Notes: generated from the letters alone by a model not told the origin. A stretch of DNA of 64,000 nucleotides from Demequina sp. NBRC 110054 (GCF_002090115.1 NZ_BBRK01000006.1:372001-436000); one strand, 5' to 3'. Positions 27,308-36,289 are shown, counted from the first letter of the stretch. Made by a program: numbers and translations.

Positions 27308-27802
27308 TCAGATGTCGAAGCCGAGGTTCTCGCGGCGCTTGTCGAAGAAGGCGCTGTACTCCTCGCACTGGTCGCGGACCGCGTCGATCGCGGAGCGCTC
27401 GCGCTGCATCGACTGGCGCTTGATCGCCCAGCGCTGGATCATCCCGAGCCTCGCCTCGAGCGTCGACGTGACGGTGACCTTCGCGCCGCCCTCCGCGTCC
27501 TCGATCTGCCAGCGCGACGTCGACGTCATCTGCGCGTTGAGGGCCTGCTTCACGAGCAGCCGCGGCTTCTCCGCCTCAAGGGTCTCCTCGGTGACGATGA
27601 ACTCGGTCTTGCCCACCTTGTGCTTGGTCCGGGTGCGGCAGCCGGTCTCCCCCATCACGCCGTCGAGCACCTCGATCTCGGTGATGTCCCCTCGCGACCG
27701 CGCGAAGTCGATCGGGTCGGTGAGCAGGTTCCACAGCTCGAGGGCACTCGCGCGGACGAACCCCTCGACGGTGTACTCCTCGATGTACGGAACGGCGGCC
27801 AC
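27308..27802 (-). CDS. SRPBCC/DUF2505-type lipid-binding-fold protein
   Basis: Protein of 164 residues with the START/Bet v1-like layout: a first strand ending in FVRASALELWNLLTDPIDFARSRGD, a beta sheet and a long C-terminal helix (QRERSAIDAVRDQCEEYSAFFDKRRE). GTG at 27802 is chosen because AAGGAG precedes it by 5 nt. Such proteins bind hydrophobic ligands; the exact family (DUF2505-like) is tentative. Confidence 0.65.
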   Translation of the reverse strand: MAAVPYIEEYTVEGFVRASALELWNLLTDPIDFARSRGDITEIEVLDGVMGETGCRTRTKHKVGKTEFIVTEETLEAEKPRLLVKQALNAQMTSTSRWQIEDAEGGAKVTVTSTLEARLGMIQRWAIKRQSMQRERSAIDAVRDQCEEYSAFFDKRRENLGFDI

Positions 27803-27873
27803 GAGCACTCCTTCTTCGCTGACGGACGCGCCCAGCCTACGGGCCCCGCGACCGCGCGACCCACAACCAGCGC

Positions 27874-27903
27874 TTGCCCCAGCATCGGGCGCGGCGCTAC
27901 CCT
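27874..27903 (+). promoter_or_regulatory. Probable promoter of the cys leader-cysK-cysE operon
   Basis: -35 TTGCCC (27874-27879), 18-bp spacer, -10 TACCCT (27898-27903). It would place the transcript start near 27910, about 20 nt before the leader peptide and 270 nt before cysK. Confidence 0.45.
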
Positions 27904-27930
27904 GGCCGCATCGCACAGGGAGGAAACGGG

Positions 27931-28029
27931 ATGAGCAACGAGAGCAGCGTCGTCGCGACGCACGCTCCTGCCCTCGTCACCTGTGCCATGTGCATGCCCT
28001 GCATGCCCACCGCCTGCCGCTGTCTCTAG
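27931..28029 (+). CDS. Cysteine-rich leader peptide of cysKE
   Basis: Frame of 32 codons with a strong ribosome site (GGAGG, 7 nt before ATG). Its second half reads TCAMCMPCMPTACRCL, five cysteines and three methionines in 16 residues, ending 153 bp before cysK. Short cysteine-rich upstream frames are known to make sulfur-gene expression depend on charged tRNA-Cys in actinobacteria. The RNA after it has two competing pairings for ACCCGG (28053-28058): with CCGGGT at 28064-28069 or at 28070-28075. A cysteine-sensing attenuator is the likely role; this is inferred from position and composition. Confidence 0.75.
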   Translation: MSNESSVVATHAPALVTCAMCMPCMPTACRCL

Positions 28030-28182
28030 AGCGCTGGCGCAGGCCCCCGACAACCCGGCACACCCGGGTCCGGGTCCCCTCACCAGTGCTCGCCCCAGGT
28101 TTTCCTGCCATGCTCAGGAATGCCGACCCGACGCTTCGGCGTTACCCACCCCGGAAAACAACAGCTAAGGAAACACCTCACC

Positions 28183-29118
28183 ATGGCACGCATCTACGAC
28201 GACGCGACCAAGCTCATCGGCAACACCCCGCTCGTGCGGATCAACAAGCTCACCGAGGGCGTCGGCGCGACGGTGCTCGGCAAGCTCGAGTTCTACAACC
28301 CCGCCAACTCGGTCAAGGACCGCCTCGGAGTCGCGATCGTCGACGCCGCCGAGGCGTCCGGCGAGCTCCAGCCCGGCGGCACGATCGTCGAGGCGACGTC
28401 GGGCAACACCGGCATCGCGCTGGCGATGGTCGGCGCGGCTCGCGGCTACAACGTGGTCATCACGATGCCCGAGACGATGTCCAAGGAGCGCCGCGCGCTG
28501 CTGCGCGCGTTCGGCGCCGAGCTGATCCTCACCCCGGGTGCCGAGGGCATGGCCGGCGCGCTCAACGCGGCGGAGAAGGTGCTCGCGGAGCGTCCCGGCG
28601 CGATCCCCGCGAAGCAGTTCGCGAACGCCGCCAACCCGGAGATCCACCGCAAGACGACGGCCGAGGAGATCTGGGCCGACACCGACGGCGAGGTCGACAT
28701 CGTCGTGGCCGGCATCGGCACCGGCGGCACCATCACGGGCGTCGGCGAGGTGCTCAAGGCGAAGAAGCCGTCCGTGCAGATCGTCGCGGTCGAGCCCGCC
28801 GAGTCCCCGATCCTCAACGGCGGCCAGGCCGGCCCGCACAAGATCCAGGGCATCGGCCCGAACTTCGTGCCCGAGATCCTCAACACCGAGATCTACGACG
28901 AGGTCTTCGACGTCGACGCCGAGACCGCGATCGCGACCTCGCGCGCGGCCGCTCGCCAGGAGGGCCTGCTCGTCGGCATCTCCTCGGGCGCGGCGCTGCA
29001 CGCCGCGATCGAGGTCGGCAAGCGCCCCGAGAACGCCGGCAAGACCATCGTCGCGATCATCCCGTCGTTCGGTGAGCGCTACCTGTCCTCGGTCCTCTAC
29101 TCGGACCTGATGGACTGA
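28183..29118 (+). CDS. cysK: Cysteine synthase A (O-acetylserine sulfhydrylase)
   Basis: PLP enzyme making cysteine from O-acetylserine and sulfide in the cytoplasm. The protein is 311 residues. The PLP lysine is in [14 protein letters not shown], the substrate loop is [11 protein letters not shown], and the phosphate cradle is [13 protein letters not shown]. The ATG at 28183 ([19 protein letters not shown]) is the family start; AAGGA lies 11 nt upstream. cysE follows 42 bp later, so the last two steps of cysteine synthesis form one operon, with CysE expected to dock its C-terminal Ile into CysK. The upstream cysteine-rich leader probably tunes both. Confidence 0.96.
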   Translation: MARIYDDATKLIGNTPLVRINKLTEGVGATVLGKLEFYNPANSVKDRLGVAIVDAAEASGELQPGGTIVEATSGNTGIALAMVGAARGYNVVITMPETMSKERRALLRAFGAELILTPGAEGMAGALNAAEKVLAERPGAIPAKQFANAANPEIHRKTTAEEIWADTDGEVDIVVAGIGTGGTITGVGEVLKAKKPSVQIVAVEPAESPILNGGQAGPHKIQGIGPNFVPEILNTEIYDEVFDVDAETAIATSRAAARQEGLLVGISSGAALHAAIEVGKRPENAGKTIVAIIPSFGERYLSSVLYSDLMD

Positions 29119-29160
29119 CGCTCCCGCGTCGTACGAAGACACCCCGGAAGGAGCACCCAG

Positions 29161-29799
29161 ATGACGGACAAGCCGAGAGGGCTCGCCCTCATGGCGGAGG
29201 ACGTGCGCGCCGCGAAGGATCGCGACCCCGCCGCGCCCTCATCGTTCGTCATCTGGGTCTCCTACCAGGGCGTTCACGCAGTCTGGTATCACCGCGTGGC
29301 CCACTGGCTGTGGCTGCGCGGACGCCGCTCGTTCGCGCGCCTGATCTCCCAGCACGCGCGGCACATGACCGGGATCGAGATCCACCCCGGCGCCCAGCTG
29401 GGTCGTCGAGTGTTCATCGACCACGGCATGGGCGTCGTGATCGGAGAGACCGCCGTCGTCGGCGACGACGTGCTGATGTTCAACAACATCAACCTCGGCG
29501 GCACCTCGATGAGCCACGGGAAGCGCCACCCCACCGTCGGCGATCGCGTCGTCATCGGCGCGGGCGCGCGCGTGCTCGGGCCCGTGTATGTCGGGTCGGA
29601 CTCGCGCATCGGCGCCAATGCGGTGGTCGTCAAGGACGTCCCCAACGGCGCGACCGCGGTCGGCATCCCCGCCAAGGTCAAGGAGCACCCCAAGCCCGCC
29701 GAGGCGCACACCGCGGCCTCGTGCGTCGACCAGGGCGACTCCCACGTGCACGCGCCCGGCGACGCCGACGTGCACGAGCCCGCGATGTACTACATCTAG
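29161..29799 (+). CDS. cysE: Serine O-acetyltransferase
   Basis: Makes O-acetylserine from serine and acetyl-CoA, supplying CysK. The protein is 212 residues, of the shorter EpsC type. The left-handed beta-helix hexapeptides are clear ([41 protein letters not shown]), with the catalytic His in FIDHGMG. The chain ends in Ile, as needed for insertion into the CysK active site. An unusual His/Asp-rich tail ([18 protein letters not shown]) precedes it and could bind metal. A ribosome site GGAAGGAG precedes the ATG. Confidence 0.95.
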   Translation: MTDKPRGLALMAEDVRAAKDRDPAAPSSFVIWVSYQGVHAVWYHRVAHWLWLRGRRSFARLISQHARHMTGIEIHPGAQLGRRVFIDHGMGVVIGETAVVGDDVLMFNNINLGGTSMSHGKRHPTVGDRVVIGAGARVLGPVYVGSDSRIGANAVVVKDVPNGATAVGIPAKVKEHPKPAEAHTAASCVDQGDSHVHAPGDADVHEPAMYYI

Positions 29800-29849
29800 G
29801 CGGAACAGGGACGACGCGGCGGCCTCCGGGAGCCGACTCGCGGCCCACG

Positions 29850-30290
29850 TCAGACCCTGGCGGCCTCGCGCTCGCCCGCGGTCAGCGACTCCGTGCGTCC
29901 ACGCGTCGCACCGCCGACGAGAAGCCCGATCCCGACGAGCGCGCCGACCGCCTCGCATCCCCACACCACGAGCAGAGACGCGGGCGGCATCCCGTCCACC
30001 GCCGAGCCGACGGCACGTCCTATCGCCCACCCCGAGTAGACCGTCGTCGCGAGCACGAGTCCCGCGTGCTCGCCCCTGCGGGTCGCGACCATCGAGGCGA
30101 GCACACACGCGGACAGCAGCAGGAAGCCGCCCGGCGCACGCGTCTCGCTGAGCAGGCCGACGTCGTCCCCCAGCGGCACGCCGTTCTGCTCGTGGAACCA
30201 GTGCGGCGCGAGCAGCAGCCCCGCGCCGACGTAGCCGGCGATCAGCGCCGACACCCCGAGATAGATCCTCACCGTCGTCATCGAAGACAT
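29850..30290 (-). CDS. DUF4345-like membrane protein
   Basis: Protein of 146 residues with four hydrophobic segments; the pattern APHWFHEQNGVPL...LLSETRAPGGFLLL resembles DUF4345. GGGGGA lies 4 nt before the ATG at 30290. It is divergent from the AraC gene at 30463, across a 172-bp gap, so AraC may control it. Function unknown. Confidence 0.65.
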   Translation of the reverse strand: MSSMTTVRIYLGVSALIAGYVGAGLLLAPHWFHEQNGVPLGDDVGLLSETRAPGGFLLLSACVLASMVATRRGEHAGLVLATTVYSGWAIGRAVGSAVDGMPPASLLVVWGCEAVGALVGIGLLVGGATRGRTESLTAGEREAARV

Positions 30291-30462
30291 GGCATCCCCC
30301 TGTGTGCTCCTGGCGGCCCCGCGCCGCCTTTCGTAGCGGCCGTGCGCCGCCACCACCACGGTCGCCCCCACGTGTGCGGCGCACCATCCCCTCGCGTCCA
30401 CCGCACTTGACAGATCGTCCGGAGCCGTGGACGCGCGGCGCGCACGGGGACACACTTCTGCC

Positions 30463-31425
30463 ATGCGAACGTCCACGAATCCCCCGCCTCCCGGCGCCGA
30501 CGTCGTCGACTCCGCGCTCGCCGCGCTGAGCCTCGAGGGGACCCTCTACTGCCGCAGCATCCTCACCTCACCGTGGGGCATCGAGATTCCCGCCATGCCC
30601 GGCACGATGTCGTTCCTGTTCGTCATCACGGGCGACGCGCTGCTCGACGTGGACGGGGAGGACCCCGTCGCGCTCCGCGCCGGCAGCCTCACACTCATCC
30701 CGCACGGCAGGCCGCACCGCTTCACGAGCGAGCCCGGCGTACCGACGGTCCCCCTCGCGAGCCTTGAAGTCGAGCGGGTGAGCGAGCGCTACGAGGTCAC
30801 GCGCGCGGGCGGGGGCGGGAAGATCGCCGAGGCGATGTACGGGGTCGTCGAGGTGGGCCACCTCGCGGCGGCGCGGCTCGTATCGCAGCTGCCGGGCGTG
30901 GTCACGTTCGACGCGATGACAGACGACATGTCAGAGTGGATGCAGTCGACGATGAGGCTGATCGCAGCCGAGGCCGGACATCTGGGACTCGGCGGCGAGA
31001 CGCTCATCACCCGGCTCGCGGACGTGCTCGTGATCCAGGGGATTCGCACGTGGTGGGCGCAGAGCGCCGAGACAGGCTCGGGCTGGCTTCGCGCGCTGCA
31101 CGACCCCCAGGTGTCGAAGGCGATCGGCGCTGTGGCGCGAGAGCCGTCCCGCCCCTGGACGGTCGACTCGCTCGCGCGCACCTGCCTGATGTCCCGATCG
31201 GCCTTCGCCGAGCGCTTCACGACGCTCGTCGGGGAGACTCCGATGCGCTACGTCACCCGATGGCGACTCGATGCCGCCCGGCACGAGCTCTCCGCCGGCG
31301 ATGCCACCGTCGCCGTGGTAGCGCGGTCGAGTGGATACGCCTCGGAGGCGGCGTTCTCCCGCGCGTTCACTCGCGAGTTCGGAGTGACGCCGGGCGGGGC
31401 GCGGTCGCGCACGGTCGCGCCTTGA
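30463..31425 (+). CDS. AraC family transcriptional regulator with cupin domain
   Basis: Protein of 320 residues. The N-terminal AraC-type cupin (about residues 30-180) carries GDALLDVDGEDPVALRAGSLTLIPHGRPHRF. The C-terminal double helix-turn-helix (about 215-315) has WTVDSLARTCLMSRSAFAERFTTLVGETPMRYVTRWRLDAA and VAVVARSSGYASEAAFSRAFTREFGVTPGGAR. No Shine-Dalgarno sequence is evident; CACACT ends 6 nt before the ATG, so it may be leaderless. The divergent DUF4345 gene is the likely target. Confidence 0.87.
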   Translation: MRTSTNPPPPGADVVDSALAALSLEGTLYCRSILTSPWGIEIPAMPGTMSFLFVITGDALLDVDGEDPVALRAGSLTLIPHGRPHRFTSEPGVPTVPLASLEVERVSERYEVTRAGGGGKIAEAMYGVVEVGHLAAARLVSQLPGVVTFDAMTDDMSEWMQSTMRLIAAEAGHLGLGGETLITRLADVLVIQGIRTWWAQSAETGSGWLRALHDPQVSKAIGAVAREPSRPWTVDSLARTCLMSRSAFAERFTTLVGETPMRYVTRWRLDAARHELSAGDATVAVVARSSGYASEAAFSRAFTREFGVTPGGARSRTVAP

Positions 31426-31499
31426 CCCCCTCGCGATGCGGCACACCAGGCACGACGCGTATTGTCCGTGCTGGGAATGTGATCCTTTCCACACGAACC

Positions 31500-31677
31500 T
31501 GCACATGGTGACACTTTGTGGTTATGCTGAAGTAAATCGCTTCCGGGTGAGAGCGAATCAACAGGGGGACCTAGTTCCGCATGCCGATTCTGCACCGCTG
31601 AGGAAGCTCATAGAGACCTGGCGCGAACCCCTCAGCCGCGCCAAGGAGTACGGGCCCCCGCTTTCGCGGGGGCCCGT
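31500..31677 (+). ncRNA. Possible small RNA or orphan leader ending in a strong hairpin
   Basis: No protein gene is supported between 31426 and 31708. A promoter-like pair TGCACA (31500-31505), 17 bp, TATGCT (31523-31528) precedes about 120 nt ending in a 12-bp GC-rich hairpin at 31650-31677. The segment also has an inverted repeat TCGCT-N10-AGCGA just after the -10. A transcript of roughly 140 nt is predicted. The hairpin alternatively serves dps on the other strand. Confidence 0.3.
31650..31677. terminator. Terminator downstream of dps (and of a possible plus-strand RNA)
   Basis: ACGGGCCCCCGC pairs perfectly with GCGGGGGCCCGT around TTTC. It lies 32 bp beyond the dps stop. Confidence 0.8.
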
Positions 31678-31708
31678 TGCTCTGTGTGGGGCTAGATGTC
31701 CGACAGAC

Positions 31709-32212
31709 TCACTCCGCGGCGAACGAGCGCAGCATCCAAGCCGTCTTCTCGTGCGCGGCGAGGCGCGCGTTGAGCAGGTCCGCGGTCGCGCCGTCACCGG
31801 CGTCCTCGGCCACGTCCACGAGCGGGCGGATGAGGCGCGCGATCGTCTCGTGATCGGCCGCGAGCGTCATGACCATCGCCATCGCGTCGGTCTTCGGCTC
31901 GTTGTCGGTGATCGTCGCGTGGTCCAGGAACTCGGACAGCGAGCCCGGAGCGCCTGAGCCGAGCGCGCGCATCCGCTCGGCGATGTCGTCGGCCGAGTCG
32001 CGCAGCTCGATGTACTGCTCCTCGAACATCAGGTGCAGCGCACGGAAGTGCGGACCGGTGACGTTCCAGTGGTAGCCCTGAGTCTTCACGTACAGCGTGA
32101 AGGTGTCGGACAGCACCTGCGCGAGACCGTGGTTGATCGCGCGCAGGTCCTCGGCACGGATGCCGATGCTCGGGCTGCTCTCGGTAGTCGCGACGGGTGT
32201 CGTGTTCTCCAT
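31709..32212 (-). CDS. dps: Dps family DNA-protection ferritin
   Basis: Twelve-subunit mini-ferritin that oxidises and stores iron and protects DNA. The protein is 167 residues. The intersubunit ferroxidase ligands are in YHWNVTGPHFRALHLMFEEQY and the partner patch is ELRDSADDIAERMRALG. The ATG at 32212 has GGGAGG 7 nt upstream. The N-terminal tail is short and Thr/Ser-rich without a Lys-rich DNA-binding stretch. A strong terminator follows. Confidence 0.93.
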   Translation of the reverse strand: MENTTPVATTESSPSIGIRAEDLRAINHGLAQVLSDTFTLYVKTQGYHWNVTGPHFRALHLMFEEQYIELRDSADDIAERMRALGSGAPGSLSEFLDHATITDNEPKTDAMAMVMTLAADHETIARLIRPLVDVAEDAGDGATADLLNARLAAHEKTAWMLRSFAAE

Positions 32213-32297
32213 GGTGATGCCTCCCATTCGTCTCAAGGGGAGAGGGGATGCTCCTCTTCCCATCAGAGTAGAACCGGGCGGCCGCTCCCGACATTCC

Positions 32298-32358
32298 ATC
32301 GGGACGACGCGGGACGGTCGGCACCCCTCGAGTACCCCTGGGACGGGGACGATGCGGG
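32298..32358 (+). repeat. Two copies of the dispersed motif upstream of dps
   Basis: GGGACGACGCGGGA near 32298 and GGGACGATGCGGGA near 32346 lie in the divergent gap between dps and the CoA-binding protein gene. Confidence 0.6.
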
Positions 32359-32443
32359 ACCGAGTGCCCGCGGGAAGCGCGCATTCACGTAGTGTCATGG
32401 CTTCATAGGGAATGTCCGGATAGCCCCAGGGAGTTTCACTCGC

Positions 32444-32923
32444 ATGACGACTGACGCCGCGTGCCCGCTGCCGCTTGGATCCGAGGTGCCTGACGACGAG
32501 GTGCTGGTGGACCTTCTCGCGCGCGCCCAGACGGTCGCTGTCGTGGGGGCCTCCCCCAATCCGGCGCGCACGAGCCACCGCATCGCCGAGTGGCTCATGG
32601 ACCACACCGACTACGAGGTCTACCTCGTCAACCCCGTCGCCCCGGCCGACGCGGAGATCCGCGGCCACGCCTTCTACTCGTCGCTCGACGACATCCCCGT
32701 CGACGTGGACATCGTCGACGTGTTCCGCCGCTCGGAGCACGTGCCGCCCGTCGCGGACGAGGCGATCGAGGCCGGCGCCCCGATCCTGTGGATGCAGCTG
32801 GGCGTGCGCCACGCCGAGGCTGCCGAGAAGGCCTGCAACGCAGGAGCCGTCGTCGTCCAGAACCGCTGCCTCAAGGTCGAGTACGCACGCCTGTCCGACA
32901 GGATCGCCGCCGCGCAGGACTGA
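32444..32923 (+). CDS. CoA-binding domain protein (YccU-like)
   Basis: Protein of 159 residues with a Rossmann-type CoA-binding fold: VAVVGASPNPARTSHRIAEWL, YLVNPVAP, DIVDVFRRSEHVPPVADEAI and the conserved end WMQLGVRHAEAAEKACNAGAVVVQNRCLKVEYARL. It matches single-domain relatives of the succinyl-CoA synthetase alpha N-terminus. The enzyme role is unknown. AGGGAG lies about 10 nt before the ATG. Confidence 0.85.
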   Translation: MTTDAACPLPLGSEVPDDEVLVDLLARAQTVAVVGASPNPARTSHRIAEWLMDHTDYEVYLVNPVAPADAEIRGHAFYSSLDDIPVDVDIVDVFRRSEHVPPVADEAIEAGAPILWMQLGVRHAEAAEKACNAGAVVVQNRCLKVEYARLSDRIAAAQD

Positions 32924-33032
32924 TCGGCGCAGCGGGCTGCCGAACAGCGCGCCCGACCACCGATCACCCGCTGCGCGGCACTGAGCGGCGCGCCGCCCCG
33001 CGGCGACCCGCCTCGTTTGCGAGGATCGCAGC

Positions 33033-34286
33033 ATGAGTGCGCCCGCCGGTTATCGCATCGTCTCGCTGGACCAGTCACGGTCCCACGAGATGCTCACCAC
33101 TGTGGAGTGGGCCTTCGCGTTCAAGCTGAGCCCCGAGGCGATGCGCGACGTCGTGCCGTGGGATCACGTCAGGGGTCTCGAGGCCGTCGACGCGACGCGT
33201 GGCCCCGTCGGCACGATCGGCGGAGTCCATTCGTCGCACACCATGACGCTGCGCATGCCGGGGGGTGGAACCGTGCCGACCTCCGGCCTCACCTGGGTGA
33301 GCGTCCACCCCGCACACCGTCGCCGCGGCATCCTCAGCGCGATGATCGCCGACCACTTCTCGCGGGCGCTCGAGCGCGGCGAGGCCGTGAGCGCGCTGTA
33401 CGCAGCGGAGACGGCGATCTACCCTCGCTTCGGCTACGCGCAGGCCACGGTCAAGAGCACCCTGGACCTGGGCCGCTCCCCCAAGCTCCGGCCGATCGAG
33501 GGCTCCGACGATCTGCCCGTGCGCATCGAGACCGTCGACATGTCCGTCCACGCCGACGTCGTGCGCGCCGTCCAGCGGCGCCTCGACGAGCCGGGCTCAC
33601 CGGTCGAGATGGGCGACTCCGTGGTGCACGACGCACTCGTCGACATCACCACGCGGCAGCCCGACGCCGAAGACCCTCGCATCGTGATCGTCGAGGACGC
33701 CCACGGCCCGGCGGCCTTCGCCGTGCTGTCGCGCGAGATCAAGTGGTCCGAGACCGCGGCGGCGGGCACTGTCGACGTCAAGGTGTGGGGCGCGGTCGAC
33801 GCGGCGTCGGCCCGCCGCCTGTTCAGCGTCGTCACCGACCTGGACCTCATGGCCTCATGCAAGGTCACCGCGAACGGGACCGACGGGCTGCTGCTCCAGC
33901 TGCTCGAGGACCCCAGGGGCGTCGGCATGCGCGCGCTCGACGGCATGTGGATCAGGATCCTCGACGTGCCGGCCGCGCTCGGCGCTCGGACGTACTCTGC
34001 CGATGTCGACGTCGTCATAGAGGTCACGGATGCACTCCTGCCCACGAATGAGGGTCGGTGGAGACTGTCGGCGACTGCCGATGGCACGCCGACCATAGAG
34101 CGCACCGAGGCACCTTGTGACCTCGCGCTCGGCATCGATGCGCTCTCCGCGGCACTGCTCGGCAGCACTTCTGTCGAGACCCTCCACGCCGTGGGGCGGG
34201 TGACCGAGGAGACCCCCGGCGCCGTCCGTGCGACATCACGCGCGTTCCGCAGCGACCTGCCGCAGGCCTGCAACCTCGCCTTCTGA
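33033..34286 (+). CDS. Eis-like GNAT acetyltransferase, copy 1
   Basis: Protein of 417 residues in the Eis (enhanced intracellular survival) family: tandem GNAT regions then an SCP2-like C-terminal domain. The acetyl-CoA motif is LTWVSVHPAHRRRGILSAMI, followed by ALYAAETAIYPRFGYAQAT. The chain ends in Phe (CNLAF), whose carboxylate completes the Eis active site. Homologues acetylate aminoglycosides and lysines; the substrate here is unknown. GAGGA precedes the ATG by 7 nt. A second copy begins 105 bp downstream, so this is a tandem duplication. Confidence 0.87.
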   Translation: MSAPAGYRIVSLDQSRSHEMLTTVEWAFAFKLSPEAMRDVVPWDHVRGLEAVDATRGPVGTIGGVHSSHTMTLRMPGGGTVPTSGLTWVSVHPAHRRRGILSAMIADHFSRALERGEAVSALYAAETAIYPRFGYAQATVKSTLDLGRSPKLRPIEGSDDLPVRIETVDMSVHADVVRAVQRRLDEPGSPVEMGDSVVHDALVDITTRQPDAEDPRIVIVEDAHGPAAFAVLSREIKWSETAAAGTVDVKVWGAVDAASARRLFSVVTDLDLMASCKVTANGTDGLLLQLLEDPRGVGMRALDGMWIRILDVPAALGARTYSADVDVVIEVTDALLPTNEGRWRLSATADGTPTIERTEAPCDLALGIDALSAALLGSTSVETLHAVGRVTEETPGAVRATSRAFRSDLPQACNLAF

Positions 34287-34390
34287 CCACACCCCGGGAC
34301 GCACCGCTAGCAGGCACGACGCACGAGCGCGGGTAGGTGACGCATCAACTCGAATTGGCCAATCATGCGGATCCTTGAAACCCTGGGGCC

Positions 34391-35653
34391 ATGAAGAAGG
34401 CAGCCGGATACCAGTCCATCTCCGTCCCCGACCATCGACTCGACGAGTTCTTCCAGGTGGTCCAGTGGGCATTCGTCGGCGAATGGCTCCTCGAGGACCG
34501 GCAGGACTACGTCGACGCGCTGCCCACCGAGAGGGCGCGCGGGCTCGAGGTCGAGGACCCCGACCGCGGTGAGGTGGGACAGATCGCCGCGGTGCACGCG
34601 AGCTTCGGCACCGAGATGACGACTCCCGGCGGCCGCCGCGTCCCGACCGCGGGACTGTCGTGGCTGAGCGTCCACCCCGCGCACCGCCGCCGCGGCCTCA
34701 TGTCCGCGATGATGAAGGACCACTTCCGCCGGTGCCGCGAGCGCGGCGAGGCGGTGAGCGCCCTGTACGCGATGGAGGCGGCGATCTACGCCCGGTTCGG
34801 ATACGGGATGGGCGCGCAGACCGTGAAGGCCGAGATCCCCCGCGGCGCCAAGATGTGGCCCGTCGAAGGCGCGGACGATCTCACGGTGCGCCTCGAGCGC
34901 GCCGACTTCGACGCGCACGACGAGCTCGTGTCGGGCCTGCAGGCGAGGCTCACGCGCCCCGGCACCGTCATCAACCCGGTGGGCTCGGGCCGCAATGCGC
35001 GCTTCACCGATCCGGTCGGCAACCGCAAGGGCATGGAGATGTGGCGTCTCGCGATCGTGGAGGACAAGGGCGAGCCGGTCGGCTACGCGTTCTTCCGTCG
35101 CCGCGCCGACTCGAGCATCGGCATCCACGACGGCGTGTGCCAGGTCCGCGAGTTCGGCGCGCTGACCCCGGCCGCGTCGCAGCGACTGTGGCAGACCCTC
35201 ACGGACTTCGACCTGGTCGAGACGACCTACACCGAGAACCTCGCGACAGACGACCCGCTCCTCTATCAGCTCGTCGACGCGCGCGGCGCGCGCTCGAAGG
35301 TGATCGACAACCTGTGGGTCCGGGTGCTCGACGTGAAGTCGGCGCTCGAGAGCCGCGAGTACTTCCACGACTGCGACGTGACGATCAGCATCACGGACAA
35401 GCACGTCCCGGAGAACGCCGGCGAGTGGCGCATCGTCGTCCGCGACGGCGACGCGGAGGTCACGAAGGCCGACGGCAGCGTGCCCGACCTGTCGATGGAC
35501 ATCAAGCACCTGTCGACCGTGTACCTGGGCGGCACGAGCGTCGAGGCGCTGACCGCGGCCGGCCTCGTGCGCGAGCACACTGCAGGCCAGGCCCGCGAGC
35601 TGGCCGTGGCGATGCTGTCGCCCGTGGCGCCGCTCGCGAACTGGGACTTCTGA
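34391..35653 (+). CDS. Eis-like GNAT acetyltransferase, copy 2
   Basis: Protein of 420 residues, parallel to the previous gene along its whole length: LSWLSVHPAHRRRGLMSAMM, ALYAMEAAIYARFGYGMGAQTVKAEI, and a final Phe (LANWDF). The two copies are clearly diverged, so the duplication is not recent. Copy 2 has a more polar middle region (NPVGSGRNARFTDPVGNRKGMEMW) absent from copy 1, which may give a different acceptor specificity. No clear Shine-Dalgarno sequence precedes the ATG. Confidence 0.87.
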   Translation: MKKAAGYQSISVPDHRLDEFFQVVQWAFVGEWLLEDRQDYVDALPTERARGLEVEDPDRGEVGQIAAVHASFGTEMTTPGGRRVPTAGLSWLSVHPAHRRRGLMSAMMKDHFRRCRERGEAVSALYAMEAAIYARFGYGMGAQTVKAEIPRGAKMWPVEGADDLTVRLERADFDAHDELVSGLQARLTRPGTVINPVGSGRNARFTDPVGNRKGMEMWRLAIVEDKGEPVGYAFFRRRADSSIGIHDGVCQVREFGALTPAASQRLWQTLTDFDLVETTYTENLATDDPLLYQLVDARGARSKVIDNLWVRVLDVKSALESREYFHDCDVTISITDKHVPENAGEWRIVVRDGDAEVTKADGSVPDLSMDIKHLSTVYLGGTSVEALTAAGLVREHTAGQARELAVAMLSPVAPLANWDF

Positions 35654-35722
35654 AGGGGCAGACCGGGGACCGGGGGCGAGACCGCCCCGCCGGTGGTCCA
35701 CCGCTAGGTGGCGCCGACTCCC

Positions 35723-36289
35723 CTATCTGCCGTTGAGCTCGCGCCGGATGCGTCGCCAGTCGGACAGGTGGGTGTCCATGACGGCGGTGAACCTGGGGCC
35801 GTGACCGGCCTCGATGAGGTGCGCGAGCTCGTGGACCACCACGTACTCGAGCTTCTCGTCGTCCTTGCGCGCGAGCTCGAGAGCGAAGGTGATCCTGCGG
35901 GTGCGGACGTTGCAGGTCCCCCAGCGGGTCTTCATGCGACGGATCGTGTACGGCGGCACGGGCTCAAGCCCCATCACGCGCGTCCAGCGCGCGAGCAGCG
36001 GTTCGACCCGCTCGCGCAGCTCCGCCCGCAGGCGGTCGGCCTCGGGCCCCGCCGCGAGCGGCGGCGGCAAGGTCGCGAGCCGCGCCTGCTCGCGCGCGAT
36101 CCAGTCCGCGCGGCCGGCGACGAAGTCGTCGATCGTGCGGCGGGGCACCCAGTGAGGCGCAGACACCCGGACCGAGCCGTCCTCGGGCTGGACGCGGATG
36201 CGCAGGTTCTTCATGCGCTTGCGGCGCACGAGGGAGTACGCGGGGGCGTGCGGCTGCGCGGTCTGCGCCGAGATGCTCTGGGACTGCAT
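35723..36289 (-). CDS. YgjP-like (M48-related) metallopeptidase
   Basis: Protein of 188 residues with the YgjP/DUF45 layout. The zinc motif is VVHELAHLIEAGHGPRFTAVM (HExxH plus a third His), preceded by RWGTCNVRTRRITFALELA. The N-terminus RRKRMKNLRIRVQPEDGSVRVSAP is typical. It is probably a cytoplasmic housekeeping peptidase; its substrate is not known. The gene is divergent from the ECF sigma gene across 128 bp. Confidence 0.85.
   Translation of the reverse strand: MQSQSISAQTAQPHAPAYSLVRRKRMKNLRIRVQPEDGSVRVSAPHWVPRRTIDDFVAGRADWIAREQARLATLPPPLAAGPEADRLRAELRERVEPLLARWTRVMGLEPVPPYTIRRMKTRWGTCNVRTRRITFALELARKDDEKLEYVVVHELAHLIEAGHGPRFTAVMDTHLSDWRRIRRELNGR

Noticed and set aside
27904..28182. 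Riboswitch (S-box or T-box) before cysK
   Set aside because: No conserved core of a SAM riboswitch or T-box was visible; the cysteine-rich frame explains the leader better.
31580..31600. Six-codon frame MPILHR within the possible small RNA
   Set aside because: Too short and badly spaced from its GGGGGA to claim as a gene.
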